Positions 33,398 through 41,724 of a stretch of DNA of 64,000 nucleotides are shown here, piece by piece. The notes under the pieces are model-generated. The model searched no databases and was not told where the DNA came from. It saw only the letters and a list, made by a program, of their open reading frames with translations. A program made the position numbers and the translations under genes. Positions within the stretch are counted from its first letter, which is position 1, and the number at the start of each line of letters is the position of its first letter. Source of the stretch: CAYQJL01 sp964612295 (GTDB lineage Bacteria; Eisenbacteria; RBG-16-71-46; CAIMUX01; WJJG01); assembly GCA_964612295.1 (NCBI GenBank), contig CAZTDY010000007.1, forward strand, positions 36,124 to 100,123, in the 5' to 3' direction.

Positions 33398-33738
33398 CCT
33401 AGGTCTCCCTGTTCGGGCGCCATCCTGGCGCCGCTTTTGCCCCGAGGCCGCGTCCTGCGGCGGGGGCCGGTGTCGTCATCGCTGATCCGTTGCAGAGATT
33501 GTGCCAGGCGGGACGGGCTCACCCTCGTGGACACGCGACGGGCCGAAACCGACTTGAAGCGACATGAAGCAACATCGCTAACTTGGCTCATACGGTGAGT
33601 TACAAAGTCTGAGTTCGTGATGGACTTATGGAGGCCTCCCCAGCTGCCGCTCGATCGCGCAGATGCCAGGGGGACGGCCGGGGACATTTTTGCCCGGCAA
33701 GGAATCGACCGGCTAGGCAGAAATTTCCCCTTCGCGAG
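33398..33738. other. Intergenic region with promoter and hairpin
   Basis: The 341-nt gap between the PP2C gene end and flgF holds the sigma-54 promoter at 33491-33506 and a GCCGGG/CCCGGC hairpin at 33677-33698, 40 nt after the PP2C stop, that may end that transcript. I see no coding sequence in it. Confidence 0.65.
33491..33506 (-). promoter_or_regulatory. Sigma-54 promoter of flgF-G-A-H-I-J
   Basis: On the minus strand the site reads TGGCAC-AATCT-CTGCA, one mismatch to TGGCAC-N5-TTGCA with correct GG to GC spacing. The predicted start, near 33480, leaves a leader of about 83 nt before flgF. Confidence 0.8.
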
Positions 33739-36210
33739 CTAGAGCATCTTCACGACCAGGAGGGTGGTGTCATCGTCCAAGGGGGTCTCGGCGTAGGCTT
33801 GCACCGCGGCCAGAACGGTCTCCTGGATCGACCGGGCGCTCAGACGCTGGTGGCGCGTCACGAGGGCCTGGAGACGCTCCTGCCCGTACATCTCCTCGCC
33901 GCGCCGGCGCTCGGTGATCCCATCGGTAAAGAGGAGCAGCAGATCACCGGAGCGCATGACCGTCTGCCCGCCGTCGTAGTGGGCCTGCTCGCGGATCCCC
34001 AGGGGCAGTCCCCCGACGGTGAGTTCCTCCGCGGAACCGTCACCGCGAATGAGCAGGAGGCTCAGGTGTCCGGCGTTGCAGTAGCCCAGCGTGCCCGTCA
34101 GGGGATCGATGCGCGCGAAGGCGAAGGTGATGAAGCGTTCCGGTTTGTTCATCTCGCTCAATCGCTGGTTGATACGCGCGGTGATCAGCGCGGGATCCTC
34201 TCGGCGCATACCCTCCCCTTTGACCAGGCCCTGGAGGTTGGCCATGAGGATCGCCCCCGAGACGCTCTTGCCCGAGGCATCGGCCACCGTCAGGACCACC
34301 TCCCCCCAGGGTGTCCGGAAGTGATCGTAGTAGTCTCCCCCCACGCCTTCGGCCGCAATCGAGAAGCTGCTGATCTCGAGCGATTCGACTTGCGGGACCT
34401 CGCTGGGCAAGAGCCGCTGCTGCAGGTCGGCGGCGACGACCACCTCCTGTCGCCAGTCCGCGTCCGCGCGTGCCTGCTCCTGAAGGGTGAGATTCTCGAG
34501 GGCCGTCGTTCCCTCCGAGGCGATTGTCTCGGCCAGTCGCAGGTCTCCGGCGTTGTAGCCCTCCCCCAACGTCTGACTGCCGACGAAGACCAGACCGCTG
34601 ACACTATTCGGCGAGCGCAGCGGAATCATCACCTCGGCGCCGATGGCCTCGAGCACCTCCTGATCGGCGGTCGAGACATATCCGAACGGCAGATCGGTCT
34701 CGAGATCCCCGCGGTCGATCGGCCCCTGGATCTTCACCAGCTTCGAGGTCAGGTTTGAGCTGATGTGGTACCGGTGGAGCTTCTCGGGCGGCAACCCATC
34801 CAGGTAGCAGGCCTCCATGGTGCCGCCGGGCTGCGGTTCGAAGAAGGCGACCTGCTCCGCGCGCAGGGCTTCGCCGATGAACTCGCTGACCACCTGCACC
34901 AGCCGGCCGCGGTCTCGCTCATCTCGCAGAGAGCGTCCCAGATCGTAGAGCAGGGTCTGCTGATCACGGTGCCGCGGGCTCCCCATACGATCCAAGAAGG
35001 TCTGCATCGGTCCCTGGACGGCGAGAAAGAGGAGCCACGCCGTGAGCAGGCTCAGGAAAGAAACCCAGAGCGGCGAGAGCAGCGCCTGGGGCAACAGGAG
35101 CTCGCGCAGCAGCAGGTTGGCGCCGAAGTAGGCCATCAGGATGAGGGCCACGGTCATCGTCACCCCGAGGCTGCGGCGAACCAGGTGCGTCGCATCGAAG
35201 ATCCCATGCCGGACGATCGCGTAGCCGAAGCTGAGCGGGATCATGATGGTGCCCAGAATGGTGATGCGCGCTCCGGGGAAGCCGGCCTCGGGCCAGATTT
35301 GAAGCATCACAAAGGTGAGCGCGATCGGCAAAAGCCCGATCACACTCCCCCACAACACGACCCGGACCTTGGCGCGGGAGACCTCCGTGCGGGCCCGGCG
35401 ATAGGAGCGCCCAAAGAGCCCCAGAGCGAGCCCGATCCCCAGAAGCCAGATCAGGCCCCCACCCACGTGCGCCAGGTCGGACAGGCTGGGAGAGCCGGTT
35501 CGGATGCCCCCGGCGAAACGGGCCGTCTGAAAGAGCCCCATGAGAATGACGCTGGGCAGGTAGAGAAACCAAGCCAGTCGCGGACGTTTCTCGAGAACCG
35601 GCGCGCGAAACGGAAACAGGAGAAAGAGGTGGACCAGAAGAGGTGGGATCAGAAGCGTGAAGGCCTCGAGCGCGGCTTCGCGCAGCATGAGTAGCGATGC
35701 GTGCAACGGCATGAACGGGGGCTGTATGACGTAGCCCATCCCGAAACAGATGCCCGCGAAAATCAGGGTGAGCTGACGAGGCTTCTTGAAGTAGACCAAC
35801 ACGCCGATGAGCAGCGTCAGGATGGCGACTCCCGCGAGGCCCACCCGCCAGAGGATGTCGATCTCGCCCGCCGGGGGGGCGACGAAACGCACGGTGTGGT
35901 TGAATTCGCCGCGCATCACCGTGAGGGTGAGCGCCTCTCCCACCTCATGGTGGCGGATCAACATCCGGGGATCGCCGGCGCCGGCCACCGGGTGTCCGCC
36001 CACCTCGGTGATGATATCGCCCGGGCGGATCCCCGCCTTTTCCGCCGCCGCGCCGGTTTCCACCGACATGACCTCGCGACCGCGCAGGACCATCGTGAGC
36101 GCCGGCCGACCGGGGGCGCGTTCGGTTTCCAAAATCTGCCCGGAGAGCGTCAGCACCGCGAGGATGCCGACGATGGCCCGGGCGAAACGGTGGTCGCGTT
36201 GGCTCTCCAT
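33739..36210 (-). CDS. Membrane PDZ-GAF-SpoIIE phosphatase (PP2C)
   Basis: The 823-residue protein has one N-terminal helix, a PDZ domain (about 40-110, GAAAEKAGIRPGDIITEVGG), then about eight hydrophobic segments (120-410), a GAF domain (about 430-600) and a C-terminal PP2C domain (about 610-823) with GVGGDYYDHF, VADASGKSVSGAILMA, LLLFTDGITERR and DDDTTLLVV. The metal-binding Asp residues are present. It should dephosphorylate a Ser/Thr substrate in response to a membrane or periplasmic signal. The start ATG at 36210 has GAGGAGG 6 nt upstream. No kinase or phosphorylatable partner lies next to it. Confidence 0.85.
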   Translation of the reverse strand: MESQRDHRFARAIVGILAVLTLSGQILETERAPGRPALTMVLRGREVMSVETGAAAEKAGIRPGDIITEVGGHPVAGAGDPRMLIRHHEVGEALTLTVMRGEFNHTVRFVAPPAGEIDILWRVGLAGVAILTLLIGVLVYFKKPRQLTLIFAGICFGMGYVIQPPFMPLHASLLMLREAALEAFTLLIPPLLVHLFLLFPFRAPVLEKRPRLAWFLYLPSVILMGLFQTARFAGGIRTGSPSLSDLAHVGGGLIWLLGIGLALGLFGRSYRRARTEVSRAKVRVVLWGSVIGLLPIALTFVMLQIWPEAGFPGARITILGTIMIPLSFGYAIVRHGIFDATHLVRRSLGVTMTVALILMAYFGANLLLRELLLPQALLSPLWVSFLSLLTAWLLFLAVQGPMQTFLDRMGSPRHRDQQTLLYDLGRSLRDERDRGRLVQVVSEFIGEALRAEQVAFFEPQPGGTMEACYLDGLPPEKLHRYHISSNLTSKLVKIQGPIDRGDLETDLPFGYVSTADQEVLEAIGAEVMIPLRSPNSVSGLVFVGSQTLGEGYNAGDLRLAETIASEGTTALENLTLQEQARADADWRQEVVVAADLQQRLLPSEVPQVESLEISSFSIAAEGVGGDYYDHFRTPWGEVVLTVADASGKSVSGAILMANLQGLVKGEGMRREDPALITARINQRLSEMNKPERFITFAFARIDPLTGTLGYCNAGHLSLLLIRGDGSAEELTVGGLPLGIREQAHYDGGQTVMRSGDLLLLFTDGITERRRGEEMYGQERLQALVTRHQRLSARSIQETVLAAVQAYAETPLDDDTTLLVVKML

Positions 36211-36282
36211 ACTGAGCCTCCTCAAGCTGTCCTTCCACCCAGACGCTACGCCGGACTACAGATGCGGTCAAGGAGCTCTCGG

Positions 36283-36297
36283 TTTGGAAATTCTCAA
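36283..36297 (+). repeat. Near-palindromic repeat, copy A
   Basis: TTTGGAAATTCTCAA. The core TTGGAAA/TTCTCAA is close to a perfect palindrome. Copy B at 36549-36563 differs by one base, and weaker similarity continues for about 45 nt (GGAT...CCCG...TGGG...CGTGCAAA). Confidence 0.5.
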
Positions 36298-36548
36298 ATC
36301 GAATGAGGATTTCCCGCACTGGGCAAGGAATGACCGTGCAAACCGCACTACCCGATCCTGCCCGGTTCTCGTGCAGCCTGCTTTCAGCCACCCGATCAGA
36401 ATAAAACTACCGGGGGACCGATGGAGGCTACGTCCGCGACGAATCGCCAAATGCAATGCTCAACAAGGGATTACGGAGTCGCCCACCCGTGGATCGGCGG
36501 CGAGATCGTGGTGAATTCCAAACCGGTGCGCTCCGGGCGGGATGTGCG

Positions 36549-36563
36549 TTTGAAAATTCTCAA
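36549..36563 (+). repeat. Near-palindromic repeat, copy B
   Basis: TTTGAAAATTCTCAA, one base from copy A. It lies 125 nt upstream of the small plus-strand frame. It may be an operator or part of a duplicated promoter. Confidence 0.5.
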
Positions 36564-36687
36564 GGTGGCATGGATCCTGCCCGATTCATTGGGTGAGACG
36601 TGCAAAGGGATGTGCCGGGGTGGGGAAGGGATTGGAGCCCGAGTGTGTTTGCTGAGCAGTCGCTCGAACCACGAAAGGGGGGTAGGC

Positions 36688-36750
36688 ATGGAAGTCCTGC
36701 TGTTCTCCCTGCTATTTGTGATTGATCTCTTCTGGTGGATCCGCCGGTAA
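36688..36750 (+). CDS. Possible 20-residue membrane peptide
   Basis: A frame of 20 codons encodes MEVLLFSLLFVIDLFWWIRR, a single hydrophobic helix ended by WW and two Arg residues, as in bacterial small membrane proteins. AAAGGGGGG lies 5 nt before the ATG, and a hairpin follows 42 nt after the stop. No known family is recognised. It could be a chance frame, though the ribosome site and composition argue for translation. Confidence 0.4.
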   Translation: MEVLLFSLLFVIDLFWWIRR

Positions 36751-36791
36751 CCTGATCCGGCCAGTCACCACGCAGAGCCCGCCAGCGCCTG

Positions 36792-36813
36792 GAAAGGGCG
36801 TAGATGCCCTTTC
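36792..36813. terminator. Bidirectional hairpin after uppP
   Basis: GAAAGGGC (36792-36799) pairs with GCCCTTTC (36806-36813) across a 6-nt loop, a perfect 8-bp stem. It is 36 nt beyond the uppP stop and 42 nt beyond the small plus-strand frame. The T run is short. Confidence 0.5.
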
Positions 36814-36848
36814 AGACGGGGTACCGTCACCCCCGATGGTGCCCCACT

Positions 36849-37724
36849 CTATATCAGCAGAAAACCGACAAACCCGACGACCAGGCAGTAGAGTCCAAAG
36901 GCGAAGAACCGCCCACGGGCAACGATGCGCATGAGGATCTCGATCGCCGCCAGGCCCGACAGGAAGGCGGCCGCCAGACCCACCAGATAGCTCCCCCACT
37001 CACCCGAGCGGAACAGATCTTCCAGGGCCGGATACTGCAGGACGAGTGAGCCGAGGATCGCGGGAATCGACATCAGGAAACTGAACCTCGCCGCTTGGCG
37101 CGCATCGGTCCGGGCAAACAGGCCGCCACTGATCGTCGCCCCCGAACGAGAGATGCCGGGAACCAGGCTCAAGACCTGCATGAGCCCCATCACCAGCGCA
37201 GAATTCCAGCGAACCGGACGGGTGAACGTCCTCAACCAGCGGGTGGAAAGCAGGAGGGCGCCGGTCACCATGAGCGCCACCGTCGCCAACCGGGTTGACT
37301 CGAAGAGTTGCTCGATGGGCTCTTTCCACAACAGACCAACGATCACGACCGGCAGGGTGGCCCAGACGATCAGCACCAGATCGCGCATCCCGTCCGACCA
37401 TTGGGAGGGCGCGAGTTCGCGCCGCCCGATCCCCCGCCAGGAATCCGTGATGATCCGGCCCAGATCCCGCCTGAAGCTCACGAGCACCGCGAACAACGTC
37501 CCGGCGTGAAGCACCACCTCCATGACGATCCCCTGTCGGGGTGCTCCCAGCAGCGCCTGGGCCAGCACGAGATGGCCGGAGCTGGAGATCGGGAGGAACT
37601 CGGTGAGGCCTTGCAGCAGTCCCAGCAGGATCGAGACGAGCAGAGAGGGCGCCGGCTCGGGCGCAGCAGTGGCGGCGAGCATCAAGAGAGGGGTTGGTAG
37701 CCCGGCGGCGATGGCTGGCAGCAC
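36849..37724 (-). CDS. uppP: Undecaprenyl-diphosphatase UppP
   Basis: The 291-residue membrane protein has the BacA/UppP motifs GLTEFLPISSSGHL and LVPGISRSGATI, with about eight membrane helices. It recycles undecaprenyl pyrophosphate for peptidoglycan and other envelope polymers. The GTG at 37724 lies 1 nt after the TPR-gene stop; a Met 14 codons later is possible. It is translationally linked to the upstream TPR gene. Confidence 0.95.
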   Translation of the reverse strand: MLPAIAAGLPTPLLMLAATAAPEPAPSLLVSILLGLLQGLTEFLPISSSGHLVLAQALLGAPRQGIVMEVVLHAGTLFAVLVSFRRDLGRIITDSWRGIGRRELAPSQWSDGMRDLVLIVWATLPVVIVGLLWKEPIEQLFESTRLATVALMVTGALLLSTRWLRTFTRPVRWNSALVMGLMQVLSLVPGISRSGATISGGLFARTDARQAARFSFLMSIPAILGSLVLQYPALEDLFRSGEWGSYLVGLAAAFLSGLAAIEILMRIVARGRFFAFGLYCLVVGFVGFLLI

Positions 37725-37725
37725 G

Positions 37726-38847
37726 TTAGGCTTTCCCGCCCCGCGATCGCTTCCCGCACGCGTCAGCTTTGCGATAGGCTTCACGGGCGCTCTGCGAGTC
37801 ACCCTTCTTGTCGTACGAAAGCCCCAGGTAGAACCAGGCGTCGGCGTTTTCCGGACTCATCTCGAGCAAGCGACGGAAGACCCGGATCGCATCGGCCGGA
37901 CGGTCGGCCTTGCTGTAGCACACCCCCATCGCAAAGAGGCTCTCGAGGCGGTCGGGATCGATTTCGACGACCCGGCTGAACATGTCGATCGCCAGGTTCC
38001 ACTTCCCCTGGCGCTGGGCGATCAGGCCGAGAAAATGGTGAGCATCGAGATTGCAGGGGTCGGTCTTGACCGCGTGCTGGAAGTACTGCGAAGAGCGCTC
38101 GGGGTGACGTTCGAACAGCGCGAGGCCGGCATTGAAGGCCGCCTCGGTCGATTGCGCATCCAGTTTGAGCGCCTGCTCGAAATGTTCGAGAGCCGACTCG
38201 GCCTGGCCCATCTCTCCCAGAAGCGCACCCAGGTTCAGGTGAGCCTCCGCGCAGCGCGGGTCAACCGACAGTGCGCGCTCGAAACACTGAAGAGCCTCCT
38301 GCCCCTGGCCCATGGCTTCGCGGGTCAATCCCATGTTGATCAACGCCGGAACCAGGCGGGGTTTGAGTTTCAGGGTTTGGGTGAAGGCCTCCAGCGCCTC
38401 CGCGTAGCGGTCGAGGTGCATCAGGACGACGCCCTGGCGGTAGTGGGCTTCGGCCATGTGGGGAGACATGCGGGCAGCGAGGGCATGTTCACCCAGCGCG
38501 GACTGCCAGTCCCCCATTTCTTCGAGCATGAGCCCGCGCAGAATCCAGAACTGGGCGCGGTCGCGGTAGAGGGAGGCCCACCGATTGAGGATCCGCACGG
38601 CATCCTCCATTCGGTCTGCTTCCCGGAAGCTGTCCACACAGAGCCGGCAGGCTTCCCAGTCGGGGCCACCCTTCTTCAGGTGGGATTCGAGGAAGGTCGC
38701 CGCTTCCGCGGGACGCCCGGATTCACGGTACGCCTCGGCCAGCGTCAGAAGATCCTCGCGATCGGCAGAGCCCTGCGAAACCCTCTTCTCGAGTTCGCCG
38801 ATCGATTCCTTCAGGTACTGGTCCGCCATTGCTGCGCGCTGCTCCAT
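37726..38847 (-). CDS. TPR-repeat protein
   Basis: The 373-residue protein is made almost wholly of tetratricopeptide repeats, about nine, for example AEAHYRQGVVLMHLDRYAEALEAF, AEAHLNLGALLGEMGQAESALEHF and ADAWFYLGLSYDKKGDSQSAREAY. It has no signal peptide or membrane helix, so it is a cytoplasmic scaffold. Its partner is unknown. It shares a transcript with uppP. Confidence 0.85.
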   Translation of the reverse strand: MEQRAAMADQYLKESIGELEKRVSQGSADREDLLTLAEAYRESGRPAEAATFLESHLKKGGPDWEACRLCVDSFREADRMEDAVRILNRWASLYRDRAQFWILRGLMLEEMGDWQSALGEHALAARMSPHMAEAHYRQGVVLMHLDRYAEALEAFTQTLKLKPRLVPALINMGLTREAMGQGQEALQCFERALSVDPRCAEAHLNLGALLGEMGQAESALEHFEQALKLDAQSTEAAFNAGLALFERHPERSSQYFQHAVKTDPCNLDAHHFLGLIAQRQGKWNLAIDMFSRVVEIDPDRLESLFAMGVCYSKADRPADAIRVFRRLLEMSPENADAWFYLGLSYDKKGDSQSAREAYRKADACGKRSRGGKA

Positions 38848-38934
38848 CCACTAGGGGCCAGTTGCGCCGTGACGCCTGTGCACACTGGGATGGGTGGCGC
38901 AGGCCGCCGAACGCTCGGATATGTAGACAGTTTG

Positions 38935-38964
38935 ACTCTAGATAGAGGGATGGGGTGACGTCAA
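38935..38964 (-). promoter_or_regulatory. Sigma-70-type promoter of the TPR-uppP operon
   Basis: On the minus strand TTGACG (38959-38964) and TAGAGT (38935-38940) are 18 nt apart. The -35 matches five of six positions and the -10 four of six. The predicted leader is about 80 nt. Confidence 0.5.
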
Positions 38965-38976
38965 GGTCAAGCTTCT

Positions 38977-39001
38977 CCAAAGGGCGTTTTACGCCCCTTG
39001 G
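38977..39001 (-). terminator. Hairpin terminator candidate after the MglA-like gene
   Basis: CCAA-A-GGGCGT pairs with ACGCCC-C-TTGG around TTT, a 10-bp stem with one mismatch, 31 nt after the MglA-like stop. No T run follows on the minus strand. Confidence 0.5.
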
Positions 39002-39032
39002 AAACCACTTGAAGGCCGGTGGCAGATGCGGG

Positions 39033-40319
39033 CTAGGCGGCGCCTCTCTCTGTGCTCTCGCCGGACTCCTCATCCGGCGTGTCGACCTCCTGGCTCACCT
39101 TCAGCTCGAGGCGGATCGTGACCTTCCCCTGCAGGGCCGTGGAGGGCAACACCACGGGGATGACGATTTCCTGGCCCTGTCCGGACTCAAGGGTGACCTC
39201 CGGAGTGGACAGTCCGCTCGCAGTGACCTTAGCCTGACGGAGTTCGGGCTCCGAAGGCCCTTGCCCGGTGACCGCCCCAGCGGCCCGCTCCGTGGGAAAC
39301 GGCGTAATGTTGGAGGGTGGCTCTTGGGCCGGAGCCTCCGCCTGCGGGGCCGGCGGTGCGACCTGAGCGGCCGGAACCTCGGAGGCCGCCGGGGCCTCCT
39401 CGGGCTGCTCGCCGTCGCGGCGCAGCCAGCGCCAGAGCCCTTTCGACTTCTGGGACCCTCGCGCGTCCGACTCAGGCAAGCTCGGGCGCGCCCCGGGTTC
39501 GGCCGGAGCGGATGCGACCGGCTCCTCGGCCACGGGCCGGTCCGCCGGCGGCGCCGACCGTTCGGCGGGAGGATTCACCTGGGCAGGGGACGCGGCAACC
39601 GGTTTGGCCGGGTGCTCCCGGCTCTTCTTTTGGGGAGGAGGCGGGACGGCCTGAGAGGGTGCCTTCGGCGCTGCAGCGGTTGCCGGAGGGACCTTCTTGC
39701 CCGTGGCAGCCGCATCGCTGCTCACCGACGCGCCGATCTCTTTCGACAGCTTGCCGAGCAAAAGCTTCGACACCGCGCGGAAGGTCTCGAACACCCCCAC
39801 CCCGGTCGTTGCCACGGCCTCGAAACTCGGCACCCCGTCCTTGTTCATCGCCCGCTCGAGTTCCTCCACCGAGTAGAGGTCGGACATGTCGCGCTTGTTC
39901 CACTGCAGGACGTAGGGGATGTCATCGAGCGAGAGACTGTGCTCCTTGAGGTTGTCTCTCAGATTCTGCAGGCTCTCCAAGTTCTCTTCCATCTTGCCGC
40001 GCTGCGAGTCGGCAACGAACACCACCGCATCCACACCCTTCAAGACGAGTTTCCGCGTGGCGTTGTAGTACACCTGGCCCGGAACAGTGTAGAGCAGGAA
40101 CCGTGTCTTGAACCCGGCCAGCTCACCCAGACTGAGGGGCAGGAAATCGAAGAAGAGCGTACGTTCTGTCTTGGTCTTCATCGACACCATCTTGCCTCGG
40201 TTGTTCGAGGGGATGCTGCCGTAGATGTATTCCAGGTTCGTGGTCTTGCCGCAGAGCCCAGGACCGTAGAAGACGATCTTGGCGTTGATTTCCTTCCCGG
40301 AGTAGCTGACCAGGACCAT
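39033..40319 (-). CDS. MglA-like small GTPase with a long Pro/Ala-rich C-terminal extension
   Basis: The first 195 of 428 residues are an MglA-type Ras-like GTPase: Walker A GPGLCGKT (19-26), TERTLFFDFLPL (51-62), YTVPGQVYYNATRK (77-90) and the base-binding NKRD (141-144). MglA sets cell polarity in gliding and twitching bacteria. The remaining 230 residues are Pro/Ala/Glu-rich with a predicted small beta domain at the end (GQEIVIPVVLPSTALQGKVTIRLELKV). The ATG at 40319 has GAGGAGG 4 nt upstream. No MglB (roadblock) partner lies in the window. Confidence 0.88.
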   Translation of the reverse strand: MVLVSYSGKEINAKIVFYGPGLCGKTTNLEYIYGSIPSNNRGKMVSMKTKTERTLFFDFLPLSLGELAGFKTRFLLYTVPGQVYYNATRKLVLKGVDAVVFVADSQRGKMEENLESLQNLRDNLKEHSLSLDDIPYVLQWNKRDMSDLYSVEELERAMNKDGVPSFEAVATTGVGVFETFRAVSKLLLGKLSKEIGASVSSDAAATGKKVPPATAAAPKAPSQAVPPPPQKKSREHPAKPVAASPAQVNPPAERSAPPADRPVAEEPVASAPAEPGARPSLPESDARGSQKSKGLWRWLRRDGEQPEEAPAASEVPAAQVAPPAPQAEAPAQEPPSNITPFPTERAAGAVTGQGPSEPELRQAKVTASGLSTPEVTLESGQGQEIVIPVVLPSTALQGKVTIRLELKVSQEVDTPDEESGESTERGAA

Positions 40320-40485
40320 GGTGCCTCCTCGAATCAGAGCCTGCGCTTCCTGCGCGGTATACGCCGGCAGCACCAAGCCGCCGCACGGATCGGCGGCGGG
40401 AGGTGGATCCCGGCAGAAGATATACGGGTCTCGCCCTAAAACATCGGCCCCCGCGCGGGGAACCTTGACCAGGGGGTTCGAGGCG

Positions 40486-41187
40486 CTAGCGGAAGATCCC
40501 GGCCCCCCGAGCGCGCCAGCTCGGGCGGCGGGCCGCCCACATCCAGAGCCCCGATTGGACATGGTGGTTCGAGAATTGAAGCGAGACCGCACCGACAAAG
40601 CCGTGCTGCTCAAGCAGAAGGGCGAATCGGCTGTCCCGGGGGGGAGCCGGGATCCAGACGTAGTAGGGCCGGGCACCGGCGTGCGCCTCGAAGACGGCGA
40701 TCGCGCGGCTGAGTTCGTCGGCCATCTCCCGGCTGCTCCGGATGGGTGCTGAACGCAGGTCCAGATCAACGCAGACCAAGGGATTGCGGGCGCAGAGTTC
40801 GAGATCACCGAGGGTCAACGCCTCCGGCTCACCCAGCTTTTCGATCGGCACGAAGAGGTGCGTGGCAAGCCCGAACATCTCGATCAGGGGCAGCGCATAC
40901 TGCACGTGCGCGCGGTTTCCCCCGCAGAGGGCCAGAGCGAGGCCCGACTGCGGCAGCGAGAAGCTGTCTCCCTCCTCTGGGGGGGGCTCCTCCGGCAAAT
41001 GGTCGCAGCGTCCCTCCTCCGCAACGTGCGCGAAGAGATCGCGGAGTTTGAGGAGCGAAAGAGGCTGGGTCTTCCGCCAGACCTTTGAAGCACCGGGCGC
41101 GATGGCCTCCACCGCGAGAATCTCGGGACCGGGAACCTGGAGGGGATCCTCTGGGGAATCGGCTAGGCTCAAGGGATCACCCGTCAT
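40486..41187 (-). CDS. Degenerate NodB-fold (polysaccharide deacetylase-like) protein
   Basis: In this 233-residue protein the stretch ALALCGGNRAHVQYALPLIEMFGLATHLFVP (85-113) follows the deacetylase pattern that usually reads LTFDDGxxxxYxxALPILKKYGxxATFFV, and LLEQHGFVGAVSL resembles the late motif. The metal-binding DD is replaced by CG, and no HxxxH is seen. I infer a catalytically dead NodB fold, cytoplasmic because no signal is present. It overlaps the zinc-ribbon gene by 11 nt. The function is unknown. Confidence 0.5.
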   Translation of the reverse strand: MTGDPLSLADSPEDPLQVPGPEILAVEAIAPGASKVWRKTQPLSLLKLRDLFAHVAEEGRCDHLPEEPPPEEGDSFSLPQSGLALALCGGNRAHVQYALPLIEMFGLATHLFVPIEKLGEPEALTLGDLELCARNPLVCVDLDLRSAPIRSSREMADELSRAIAVFEAHAGARPYYVWIPAPPRDSRFALLLEQHGFVGAVSLQFSNHHVQSGLWMWAARRPSWRARGAGIFR

Positions 41188-41665
41188 CCTCGGCCGGCCT
41201 CGCGGCGGCCGTCTTGAGTGATCCCGTACCGTCGCCCACGGTGTTGATCAGCTCCTCACGAAACAGCTCGGTGGCGTGTTCTCCGGGGAAGCTGGTCTGC
41301 CAGAGGCTGTAGAGGTGAGCGAGCTCCTCGGAGTGATCCCGAAACAGATGGGAGGCGGTGATCGGCTCGCCATGGTCGCGCTGGAGCTCTCGGAGCCACA
41401 GGCGGAGCAGCTGACGGGCCTCGCTGCGCATGGCCGCCGGGCCGGTCCCCGGAGATGCCCCCTCTTGCGTGACCGGGGCTTCCAGGTCGACCCCCTCGGG
41501 GACCGGGACGTCGGGGGGCGCCGTGGGTTCTTCGGGTTGACCGGGGAGAACGGTCTGGACGCCGCCACACTCCGGGCACCGGATACGGGCGCCGTACCGG
41601 GGAATGCGAAGGTGGGGAATCTCGTTGTCCCACCCACAATGGCGGCATCTCAGGCGCGAGATCAT
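41177..41665 (-). CDS. Zinc-ribbon (MJ0042-like) protein of unknown function
   Basis: The 162-residue protein starts with a four-Cys zinc ribbon, CRHCGW then CPECGG (about 7-35), followed by a Pro-rich linker and a helical C-terminal domain (LLRLWLRELQRDHGEPITASHLFRD, LFREELINTVG). The ATG at 41665 has GGAGG upstream. It overlaps the NodB-fold gene, so the two are co-translated. I do not recognise the C-terminal domain. Confidence 0.6.
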   Translation of the reverse strand: MISRLRCRHCGWDNEIPHLRIPRYGARIRCPECGGVQTVLPGQPEEPTAPPDVPVPEGVDLEAPVTQEGASPGTGPAAMRSEARQLLRLWLRELQRDHGEPITASHLFRDHSEELAHLYSLWQTSFPGEHATELFREELINTVGDGTGSLKTAAARPAEDDG

Positions 41666-41724
41666 GGACCCCTCCATCTCGCCCAGGCCCCGCGGCCAAG
41701 GTCGTGCTCCCAGGGCTGCGCGAC

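Larger units (their letters stand above)
36211..36848. other. Long intergenic region between the PP2C gene and uppP
   Basis: The 638-nt gap holds two diverged repeats (36283-36341 and 36549-36605), a 20-codon plus-strand frame (36688-36750) and a hairpin (36792-36813). I found no larger convincing gene in any frame. Confidence 0.6.

Noticed and set aside
36421..36750. 109-residue plus-strand frame ending in the hydrophobic peptide
   Set aside because: The upstream 89 residues look non-coding, and the strong ribosome site sits before the last Met. Only the 20-codon version is kept.
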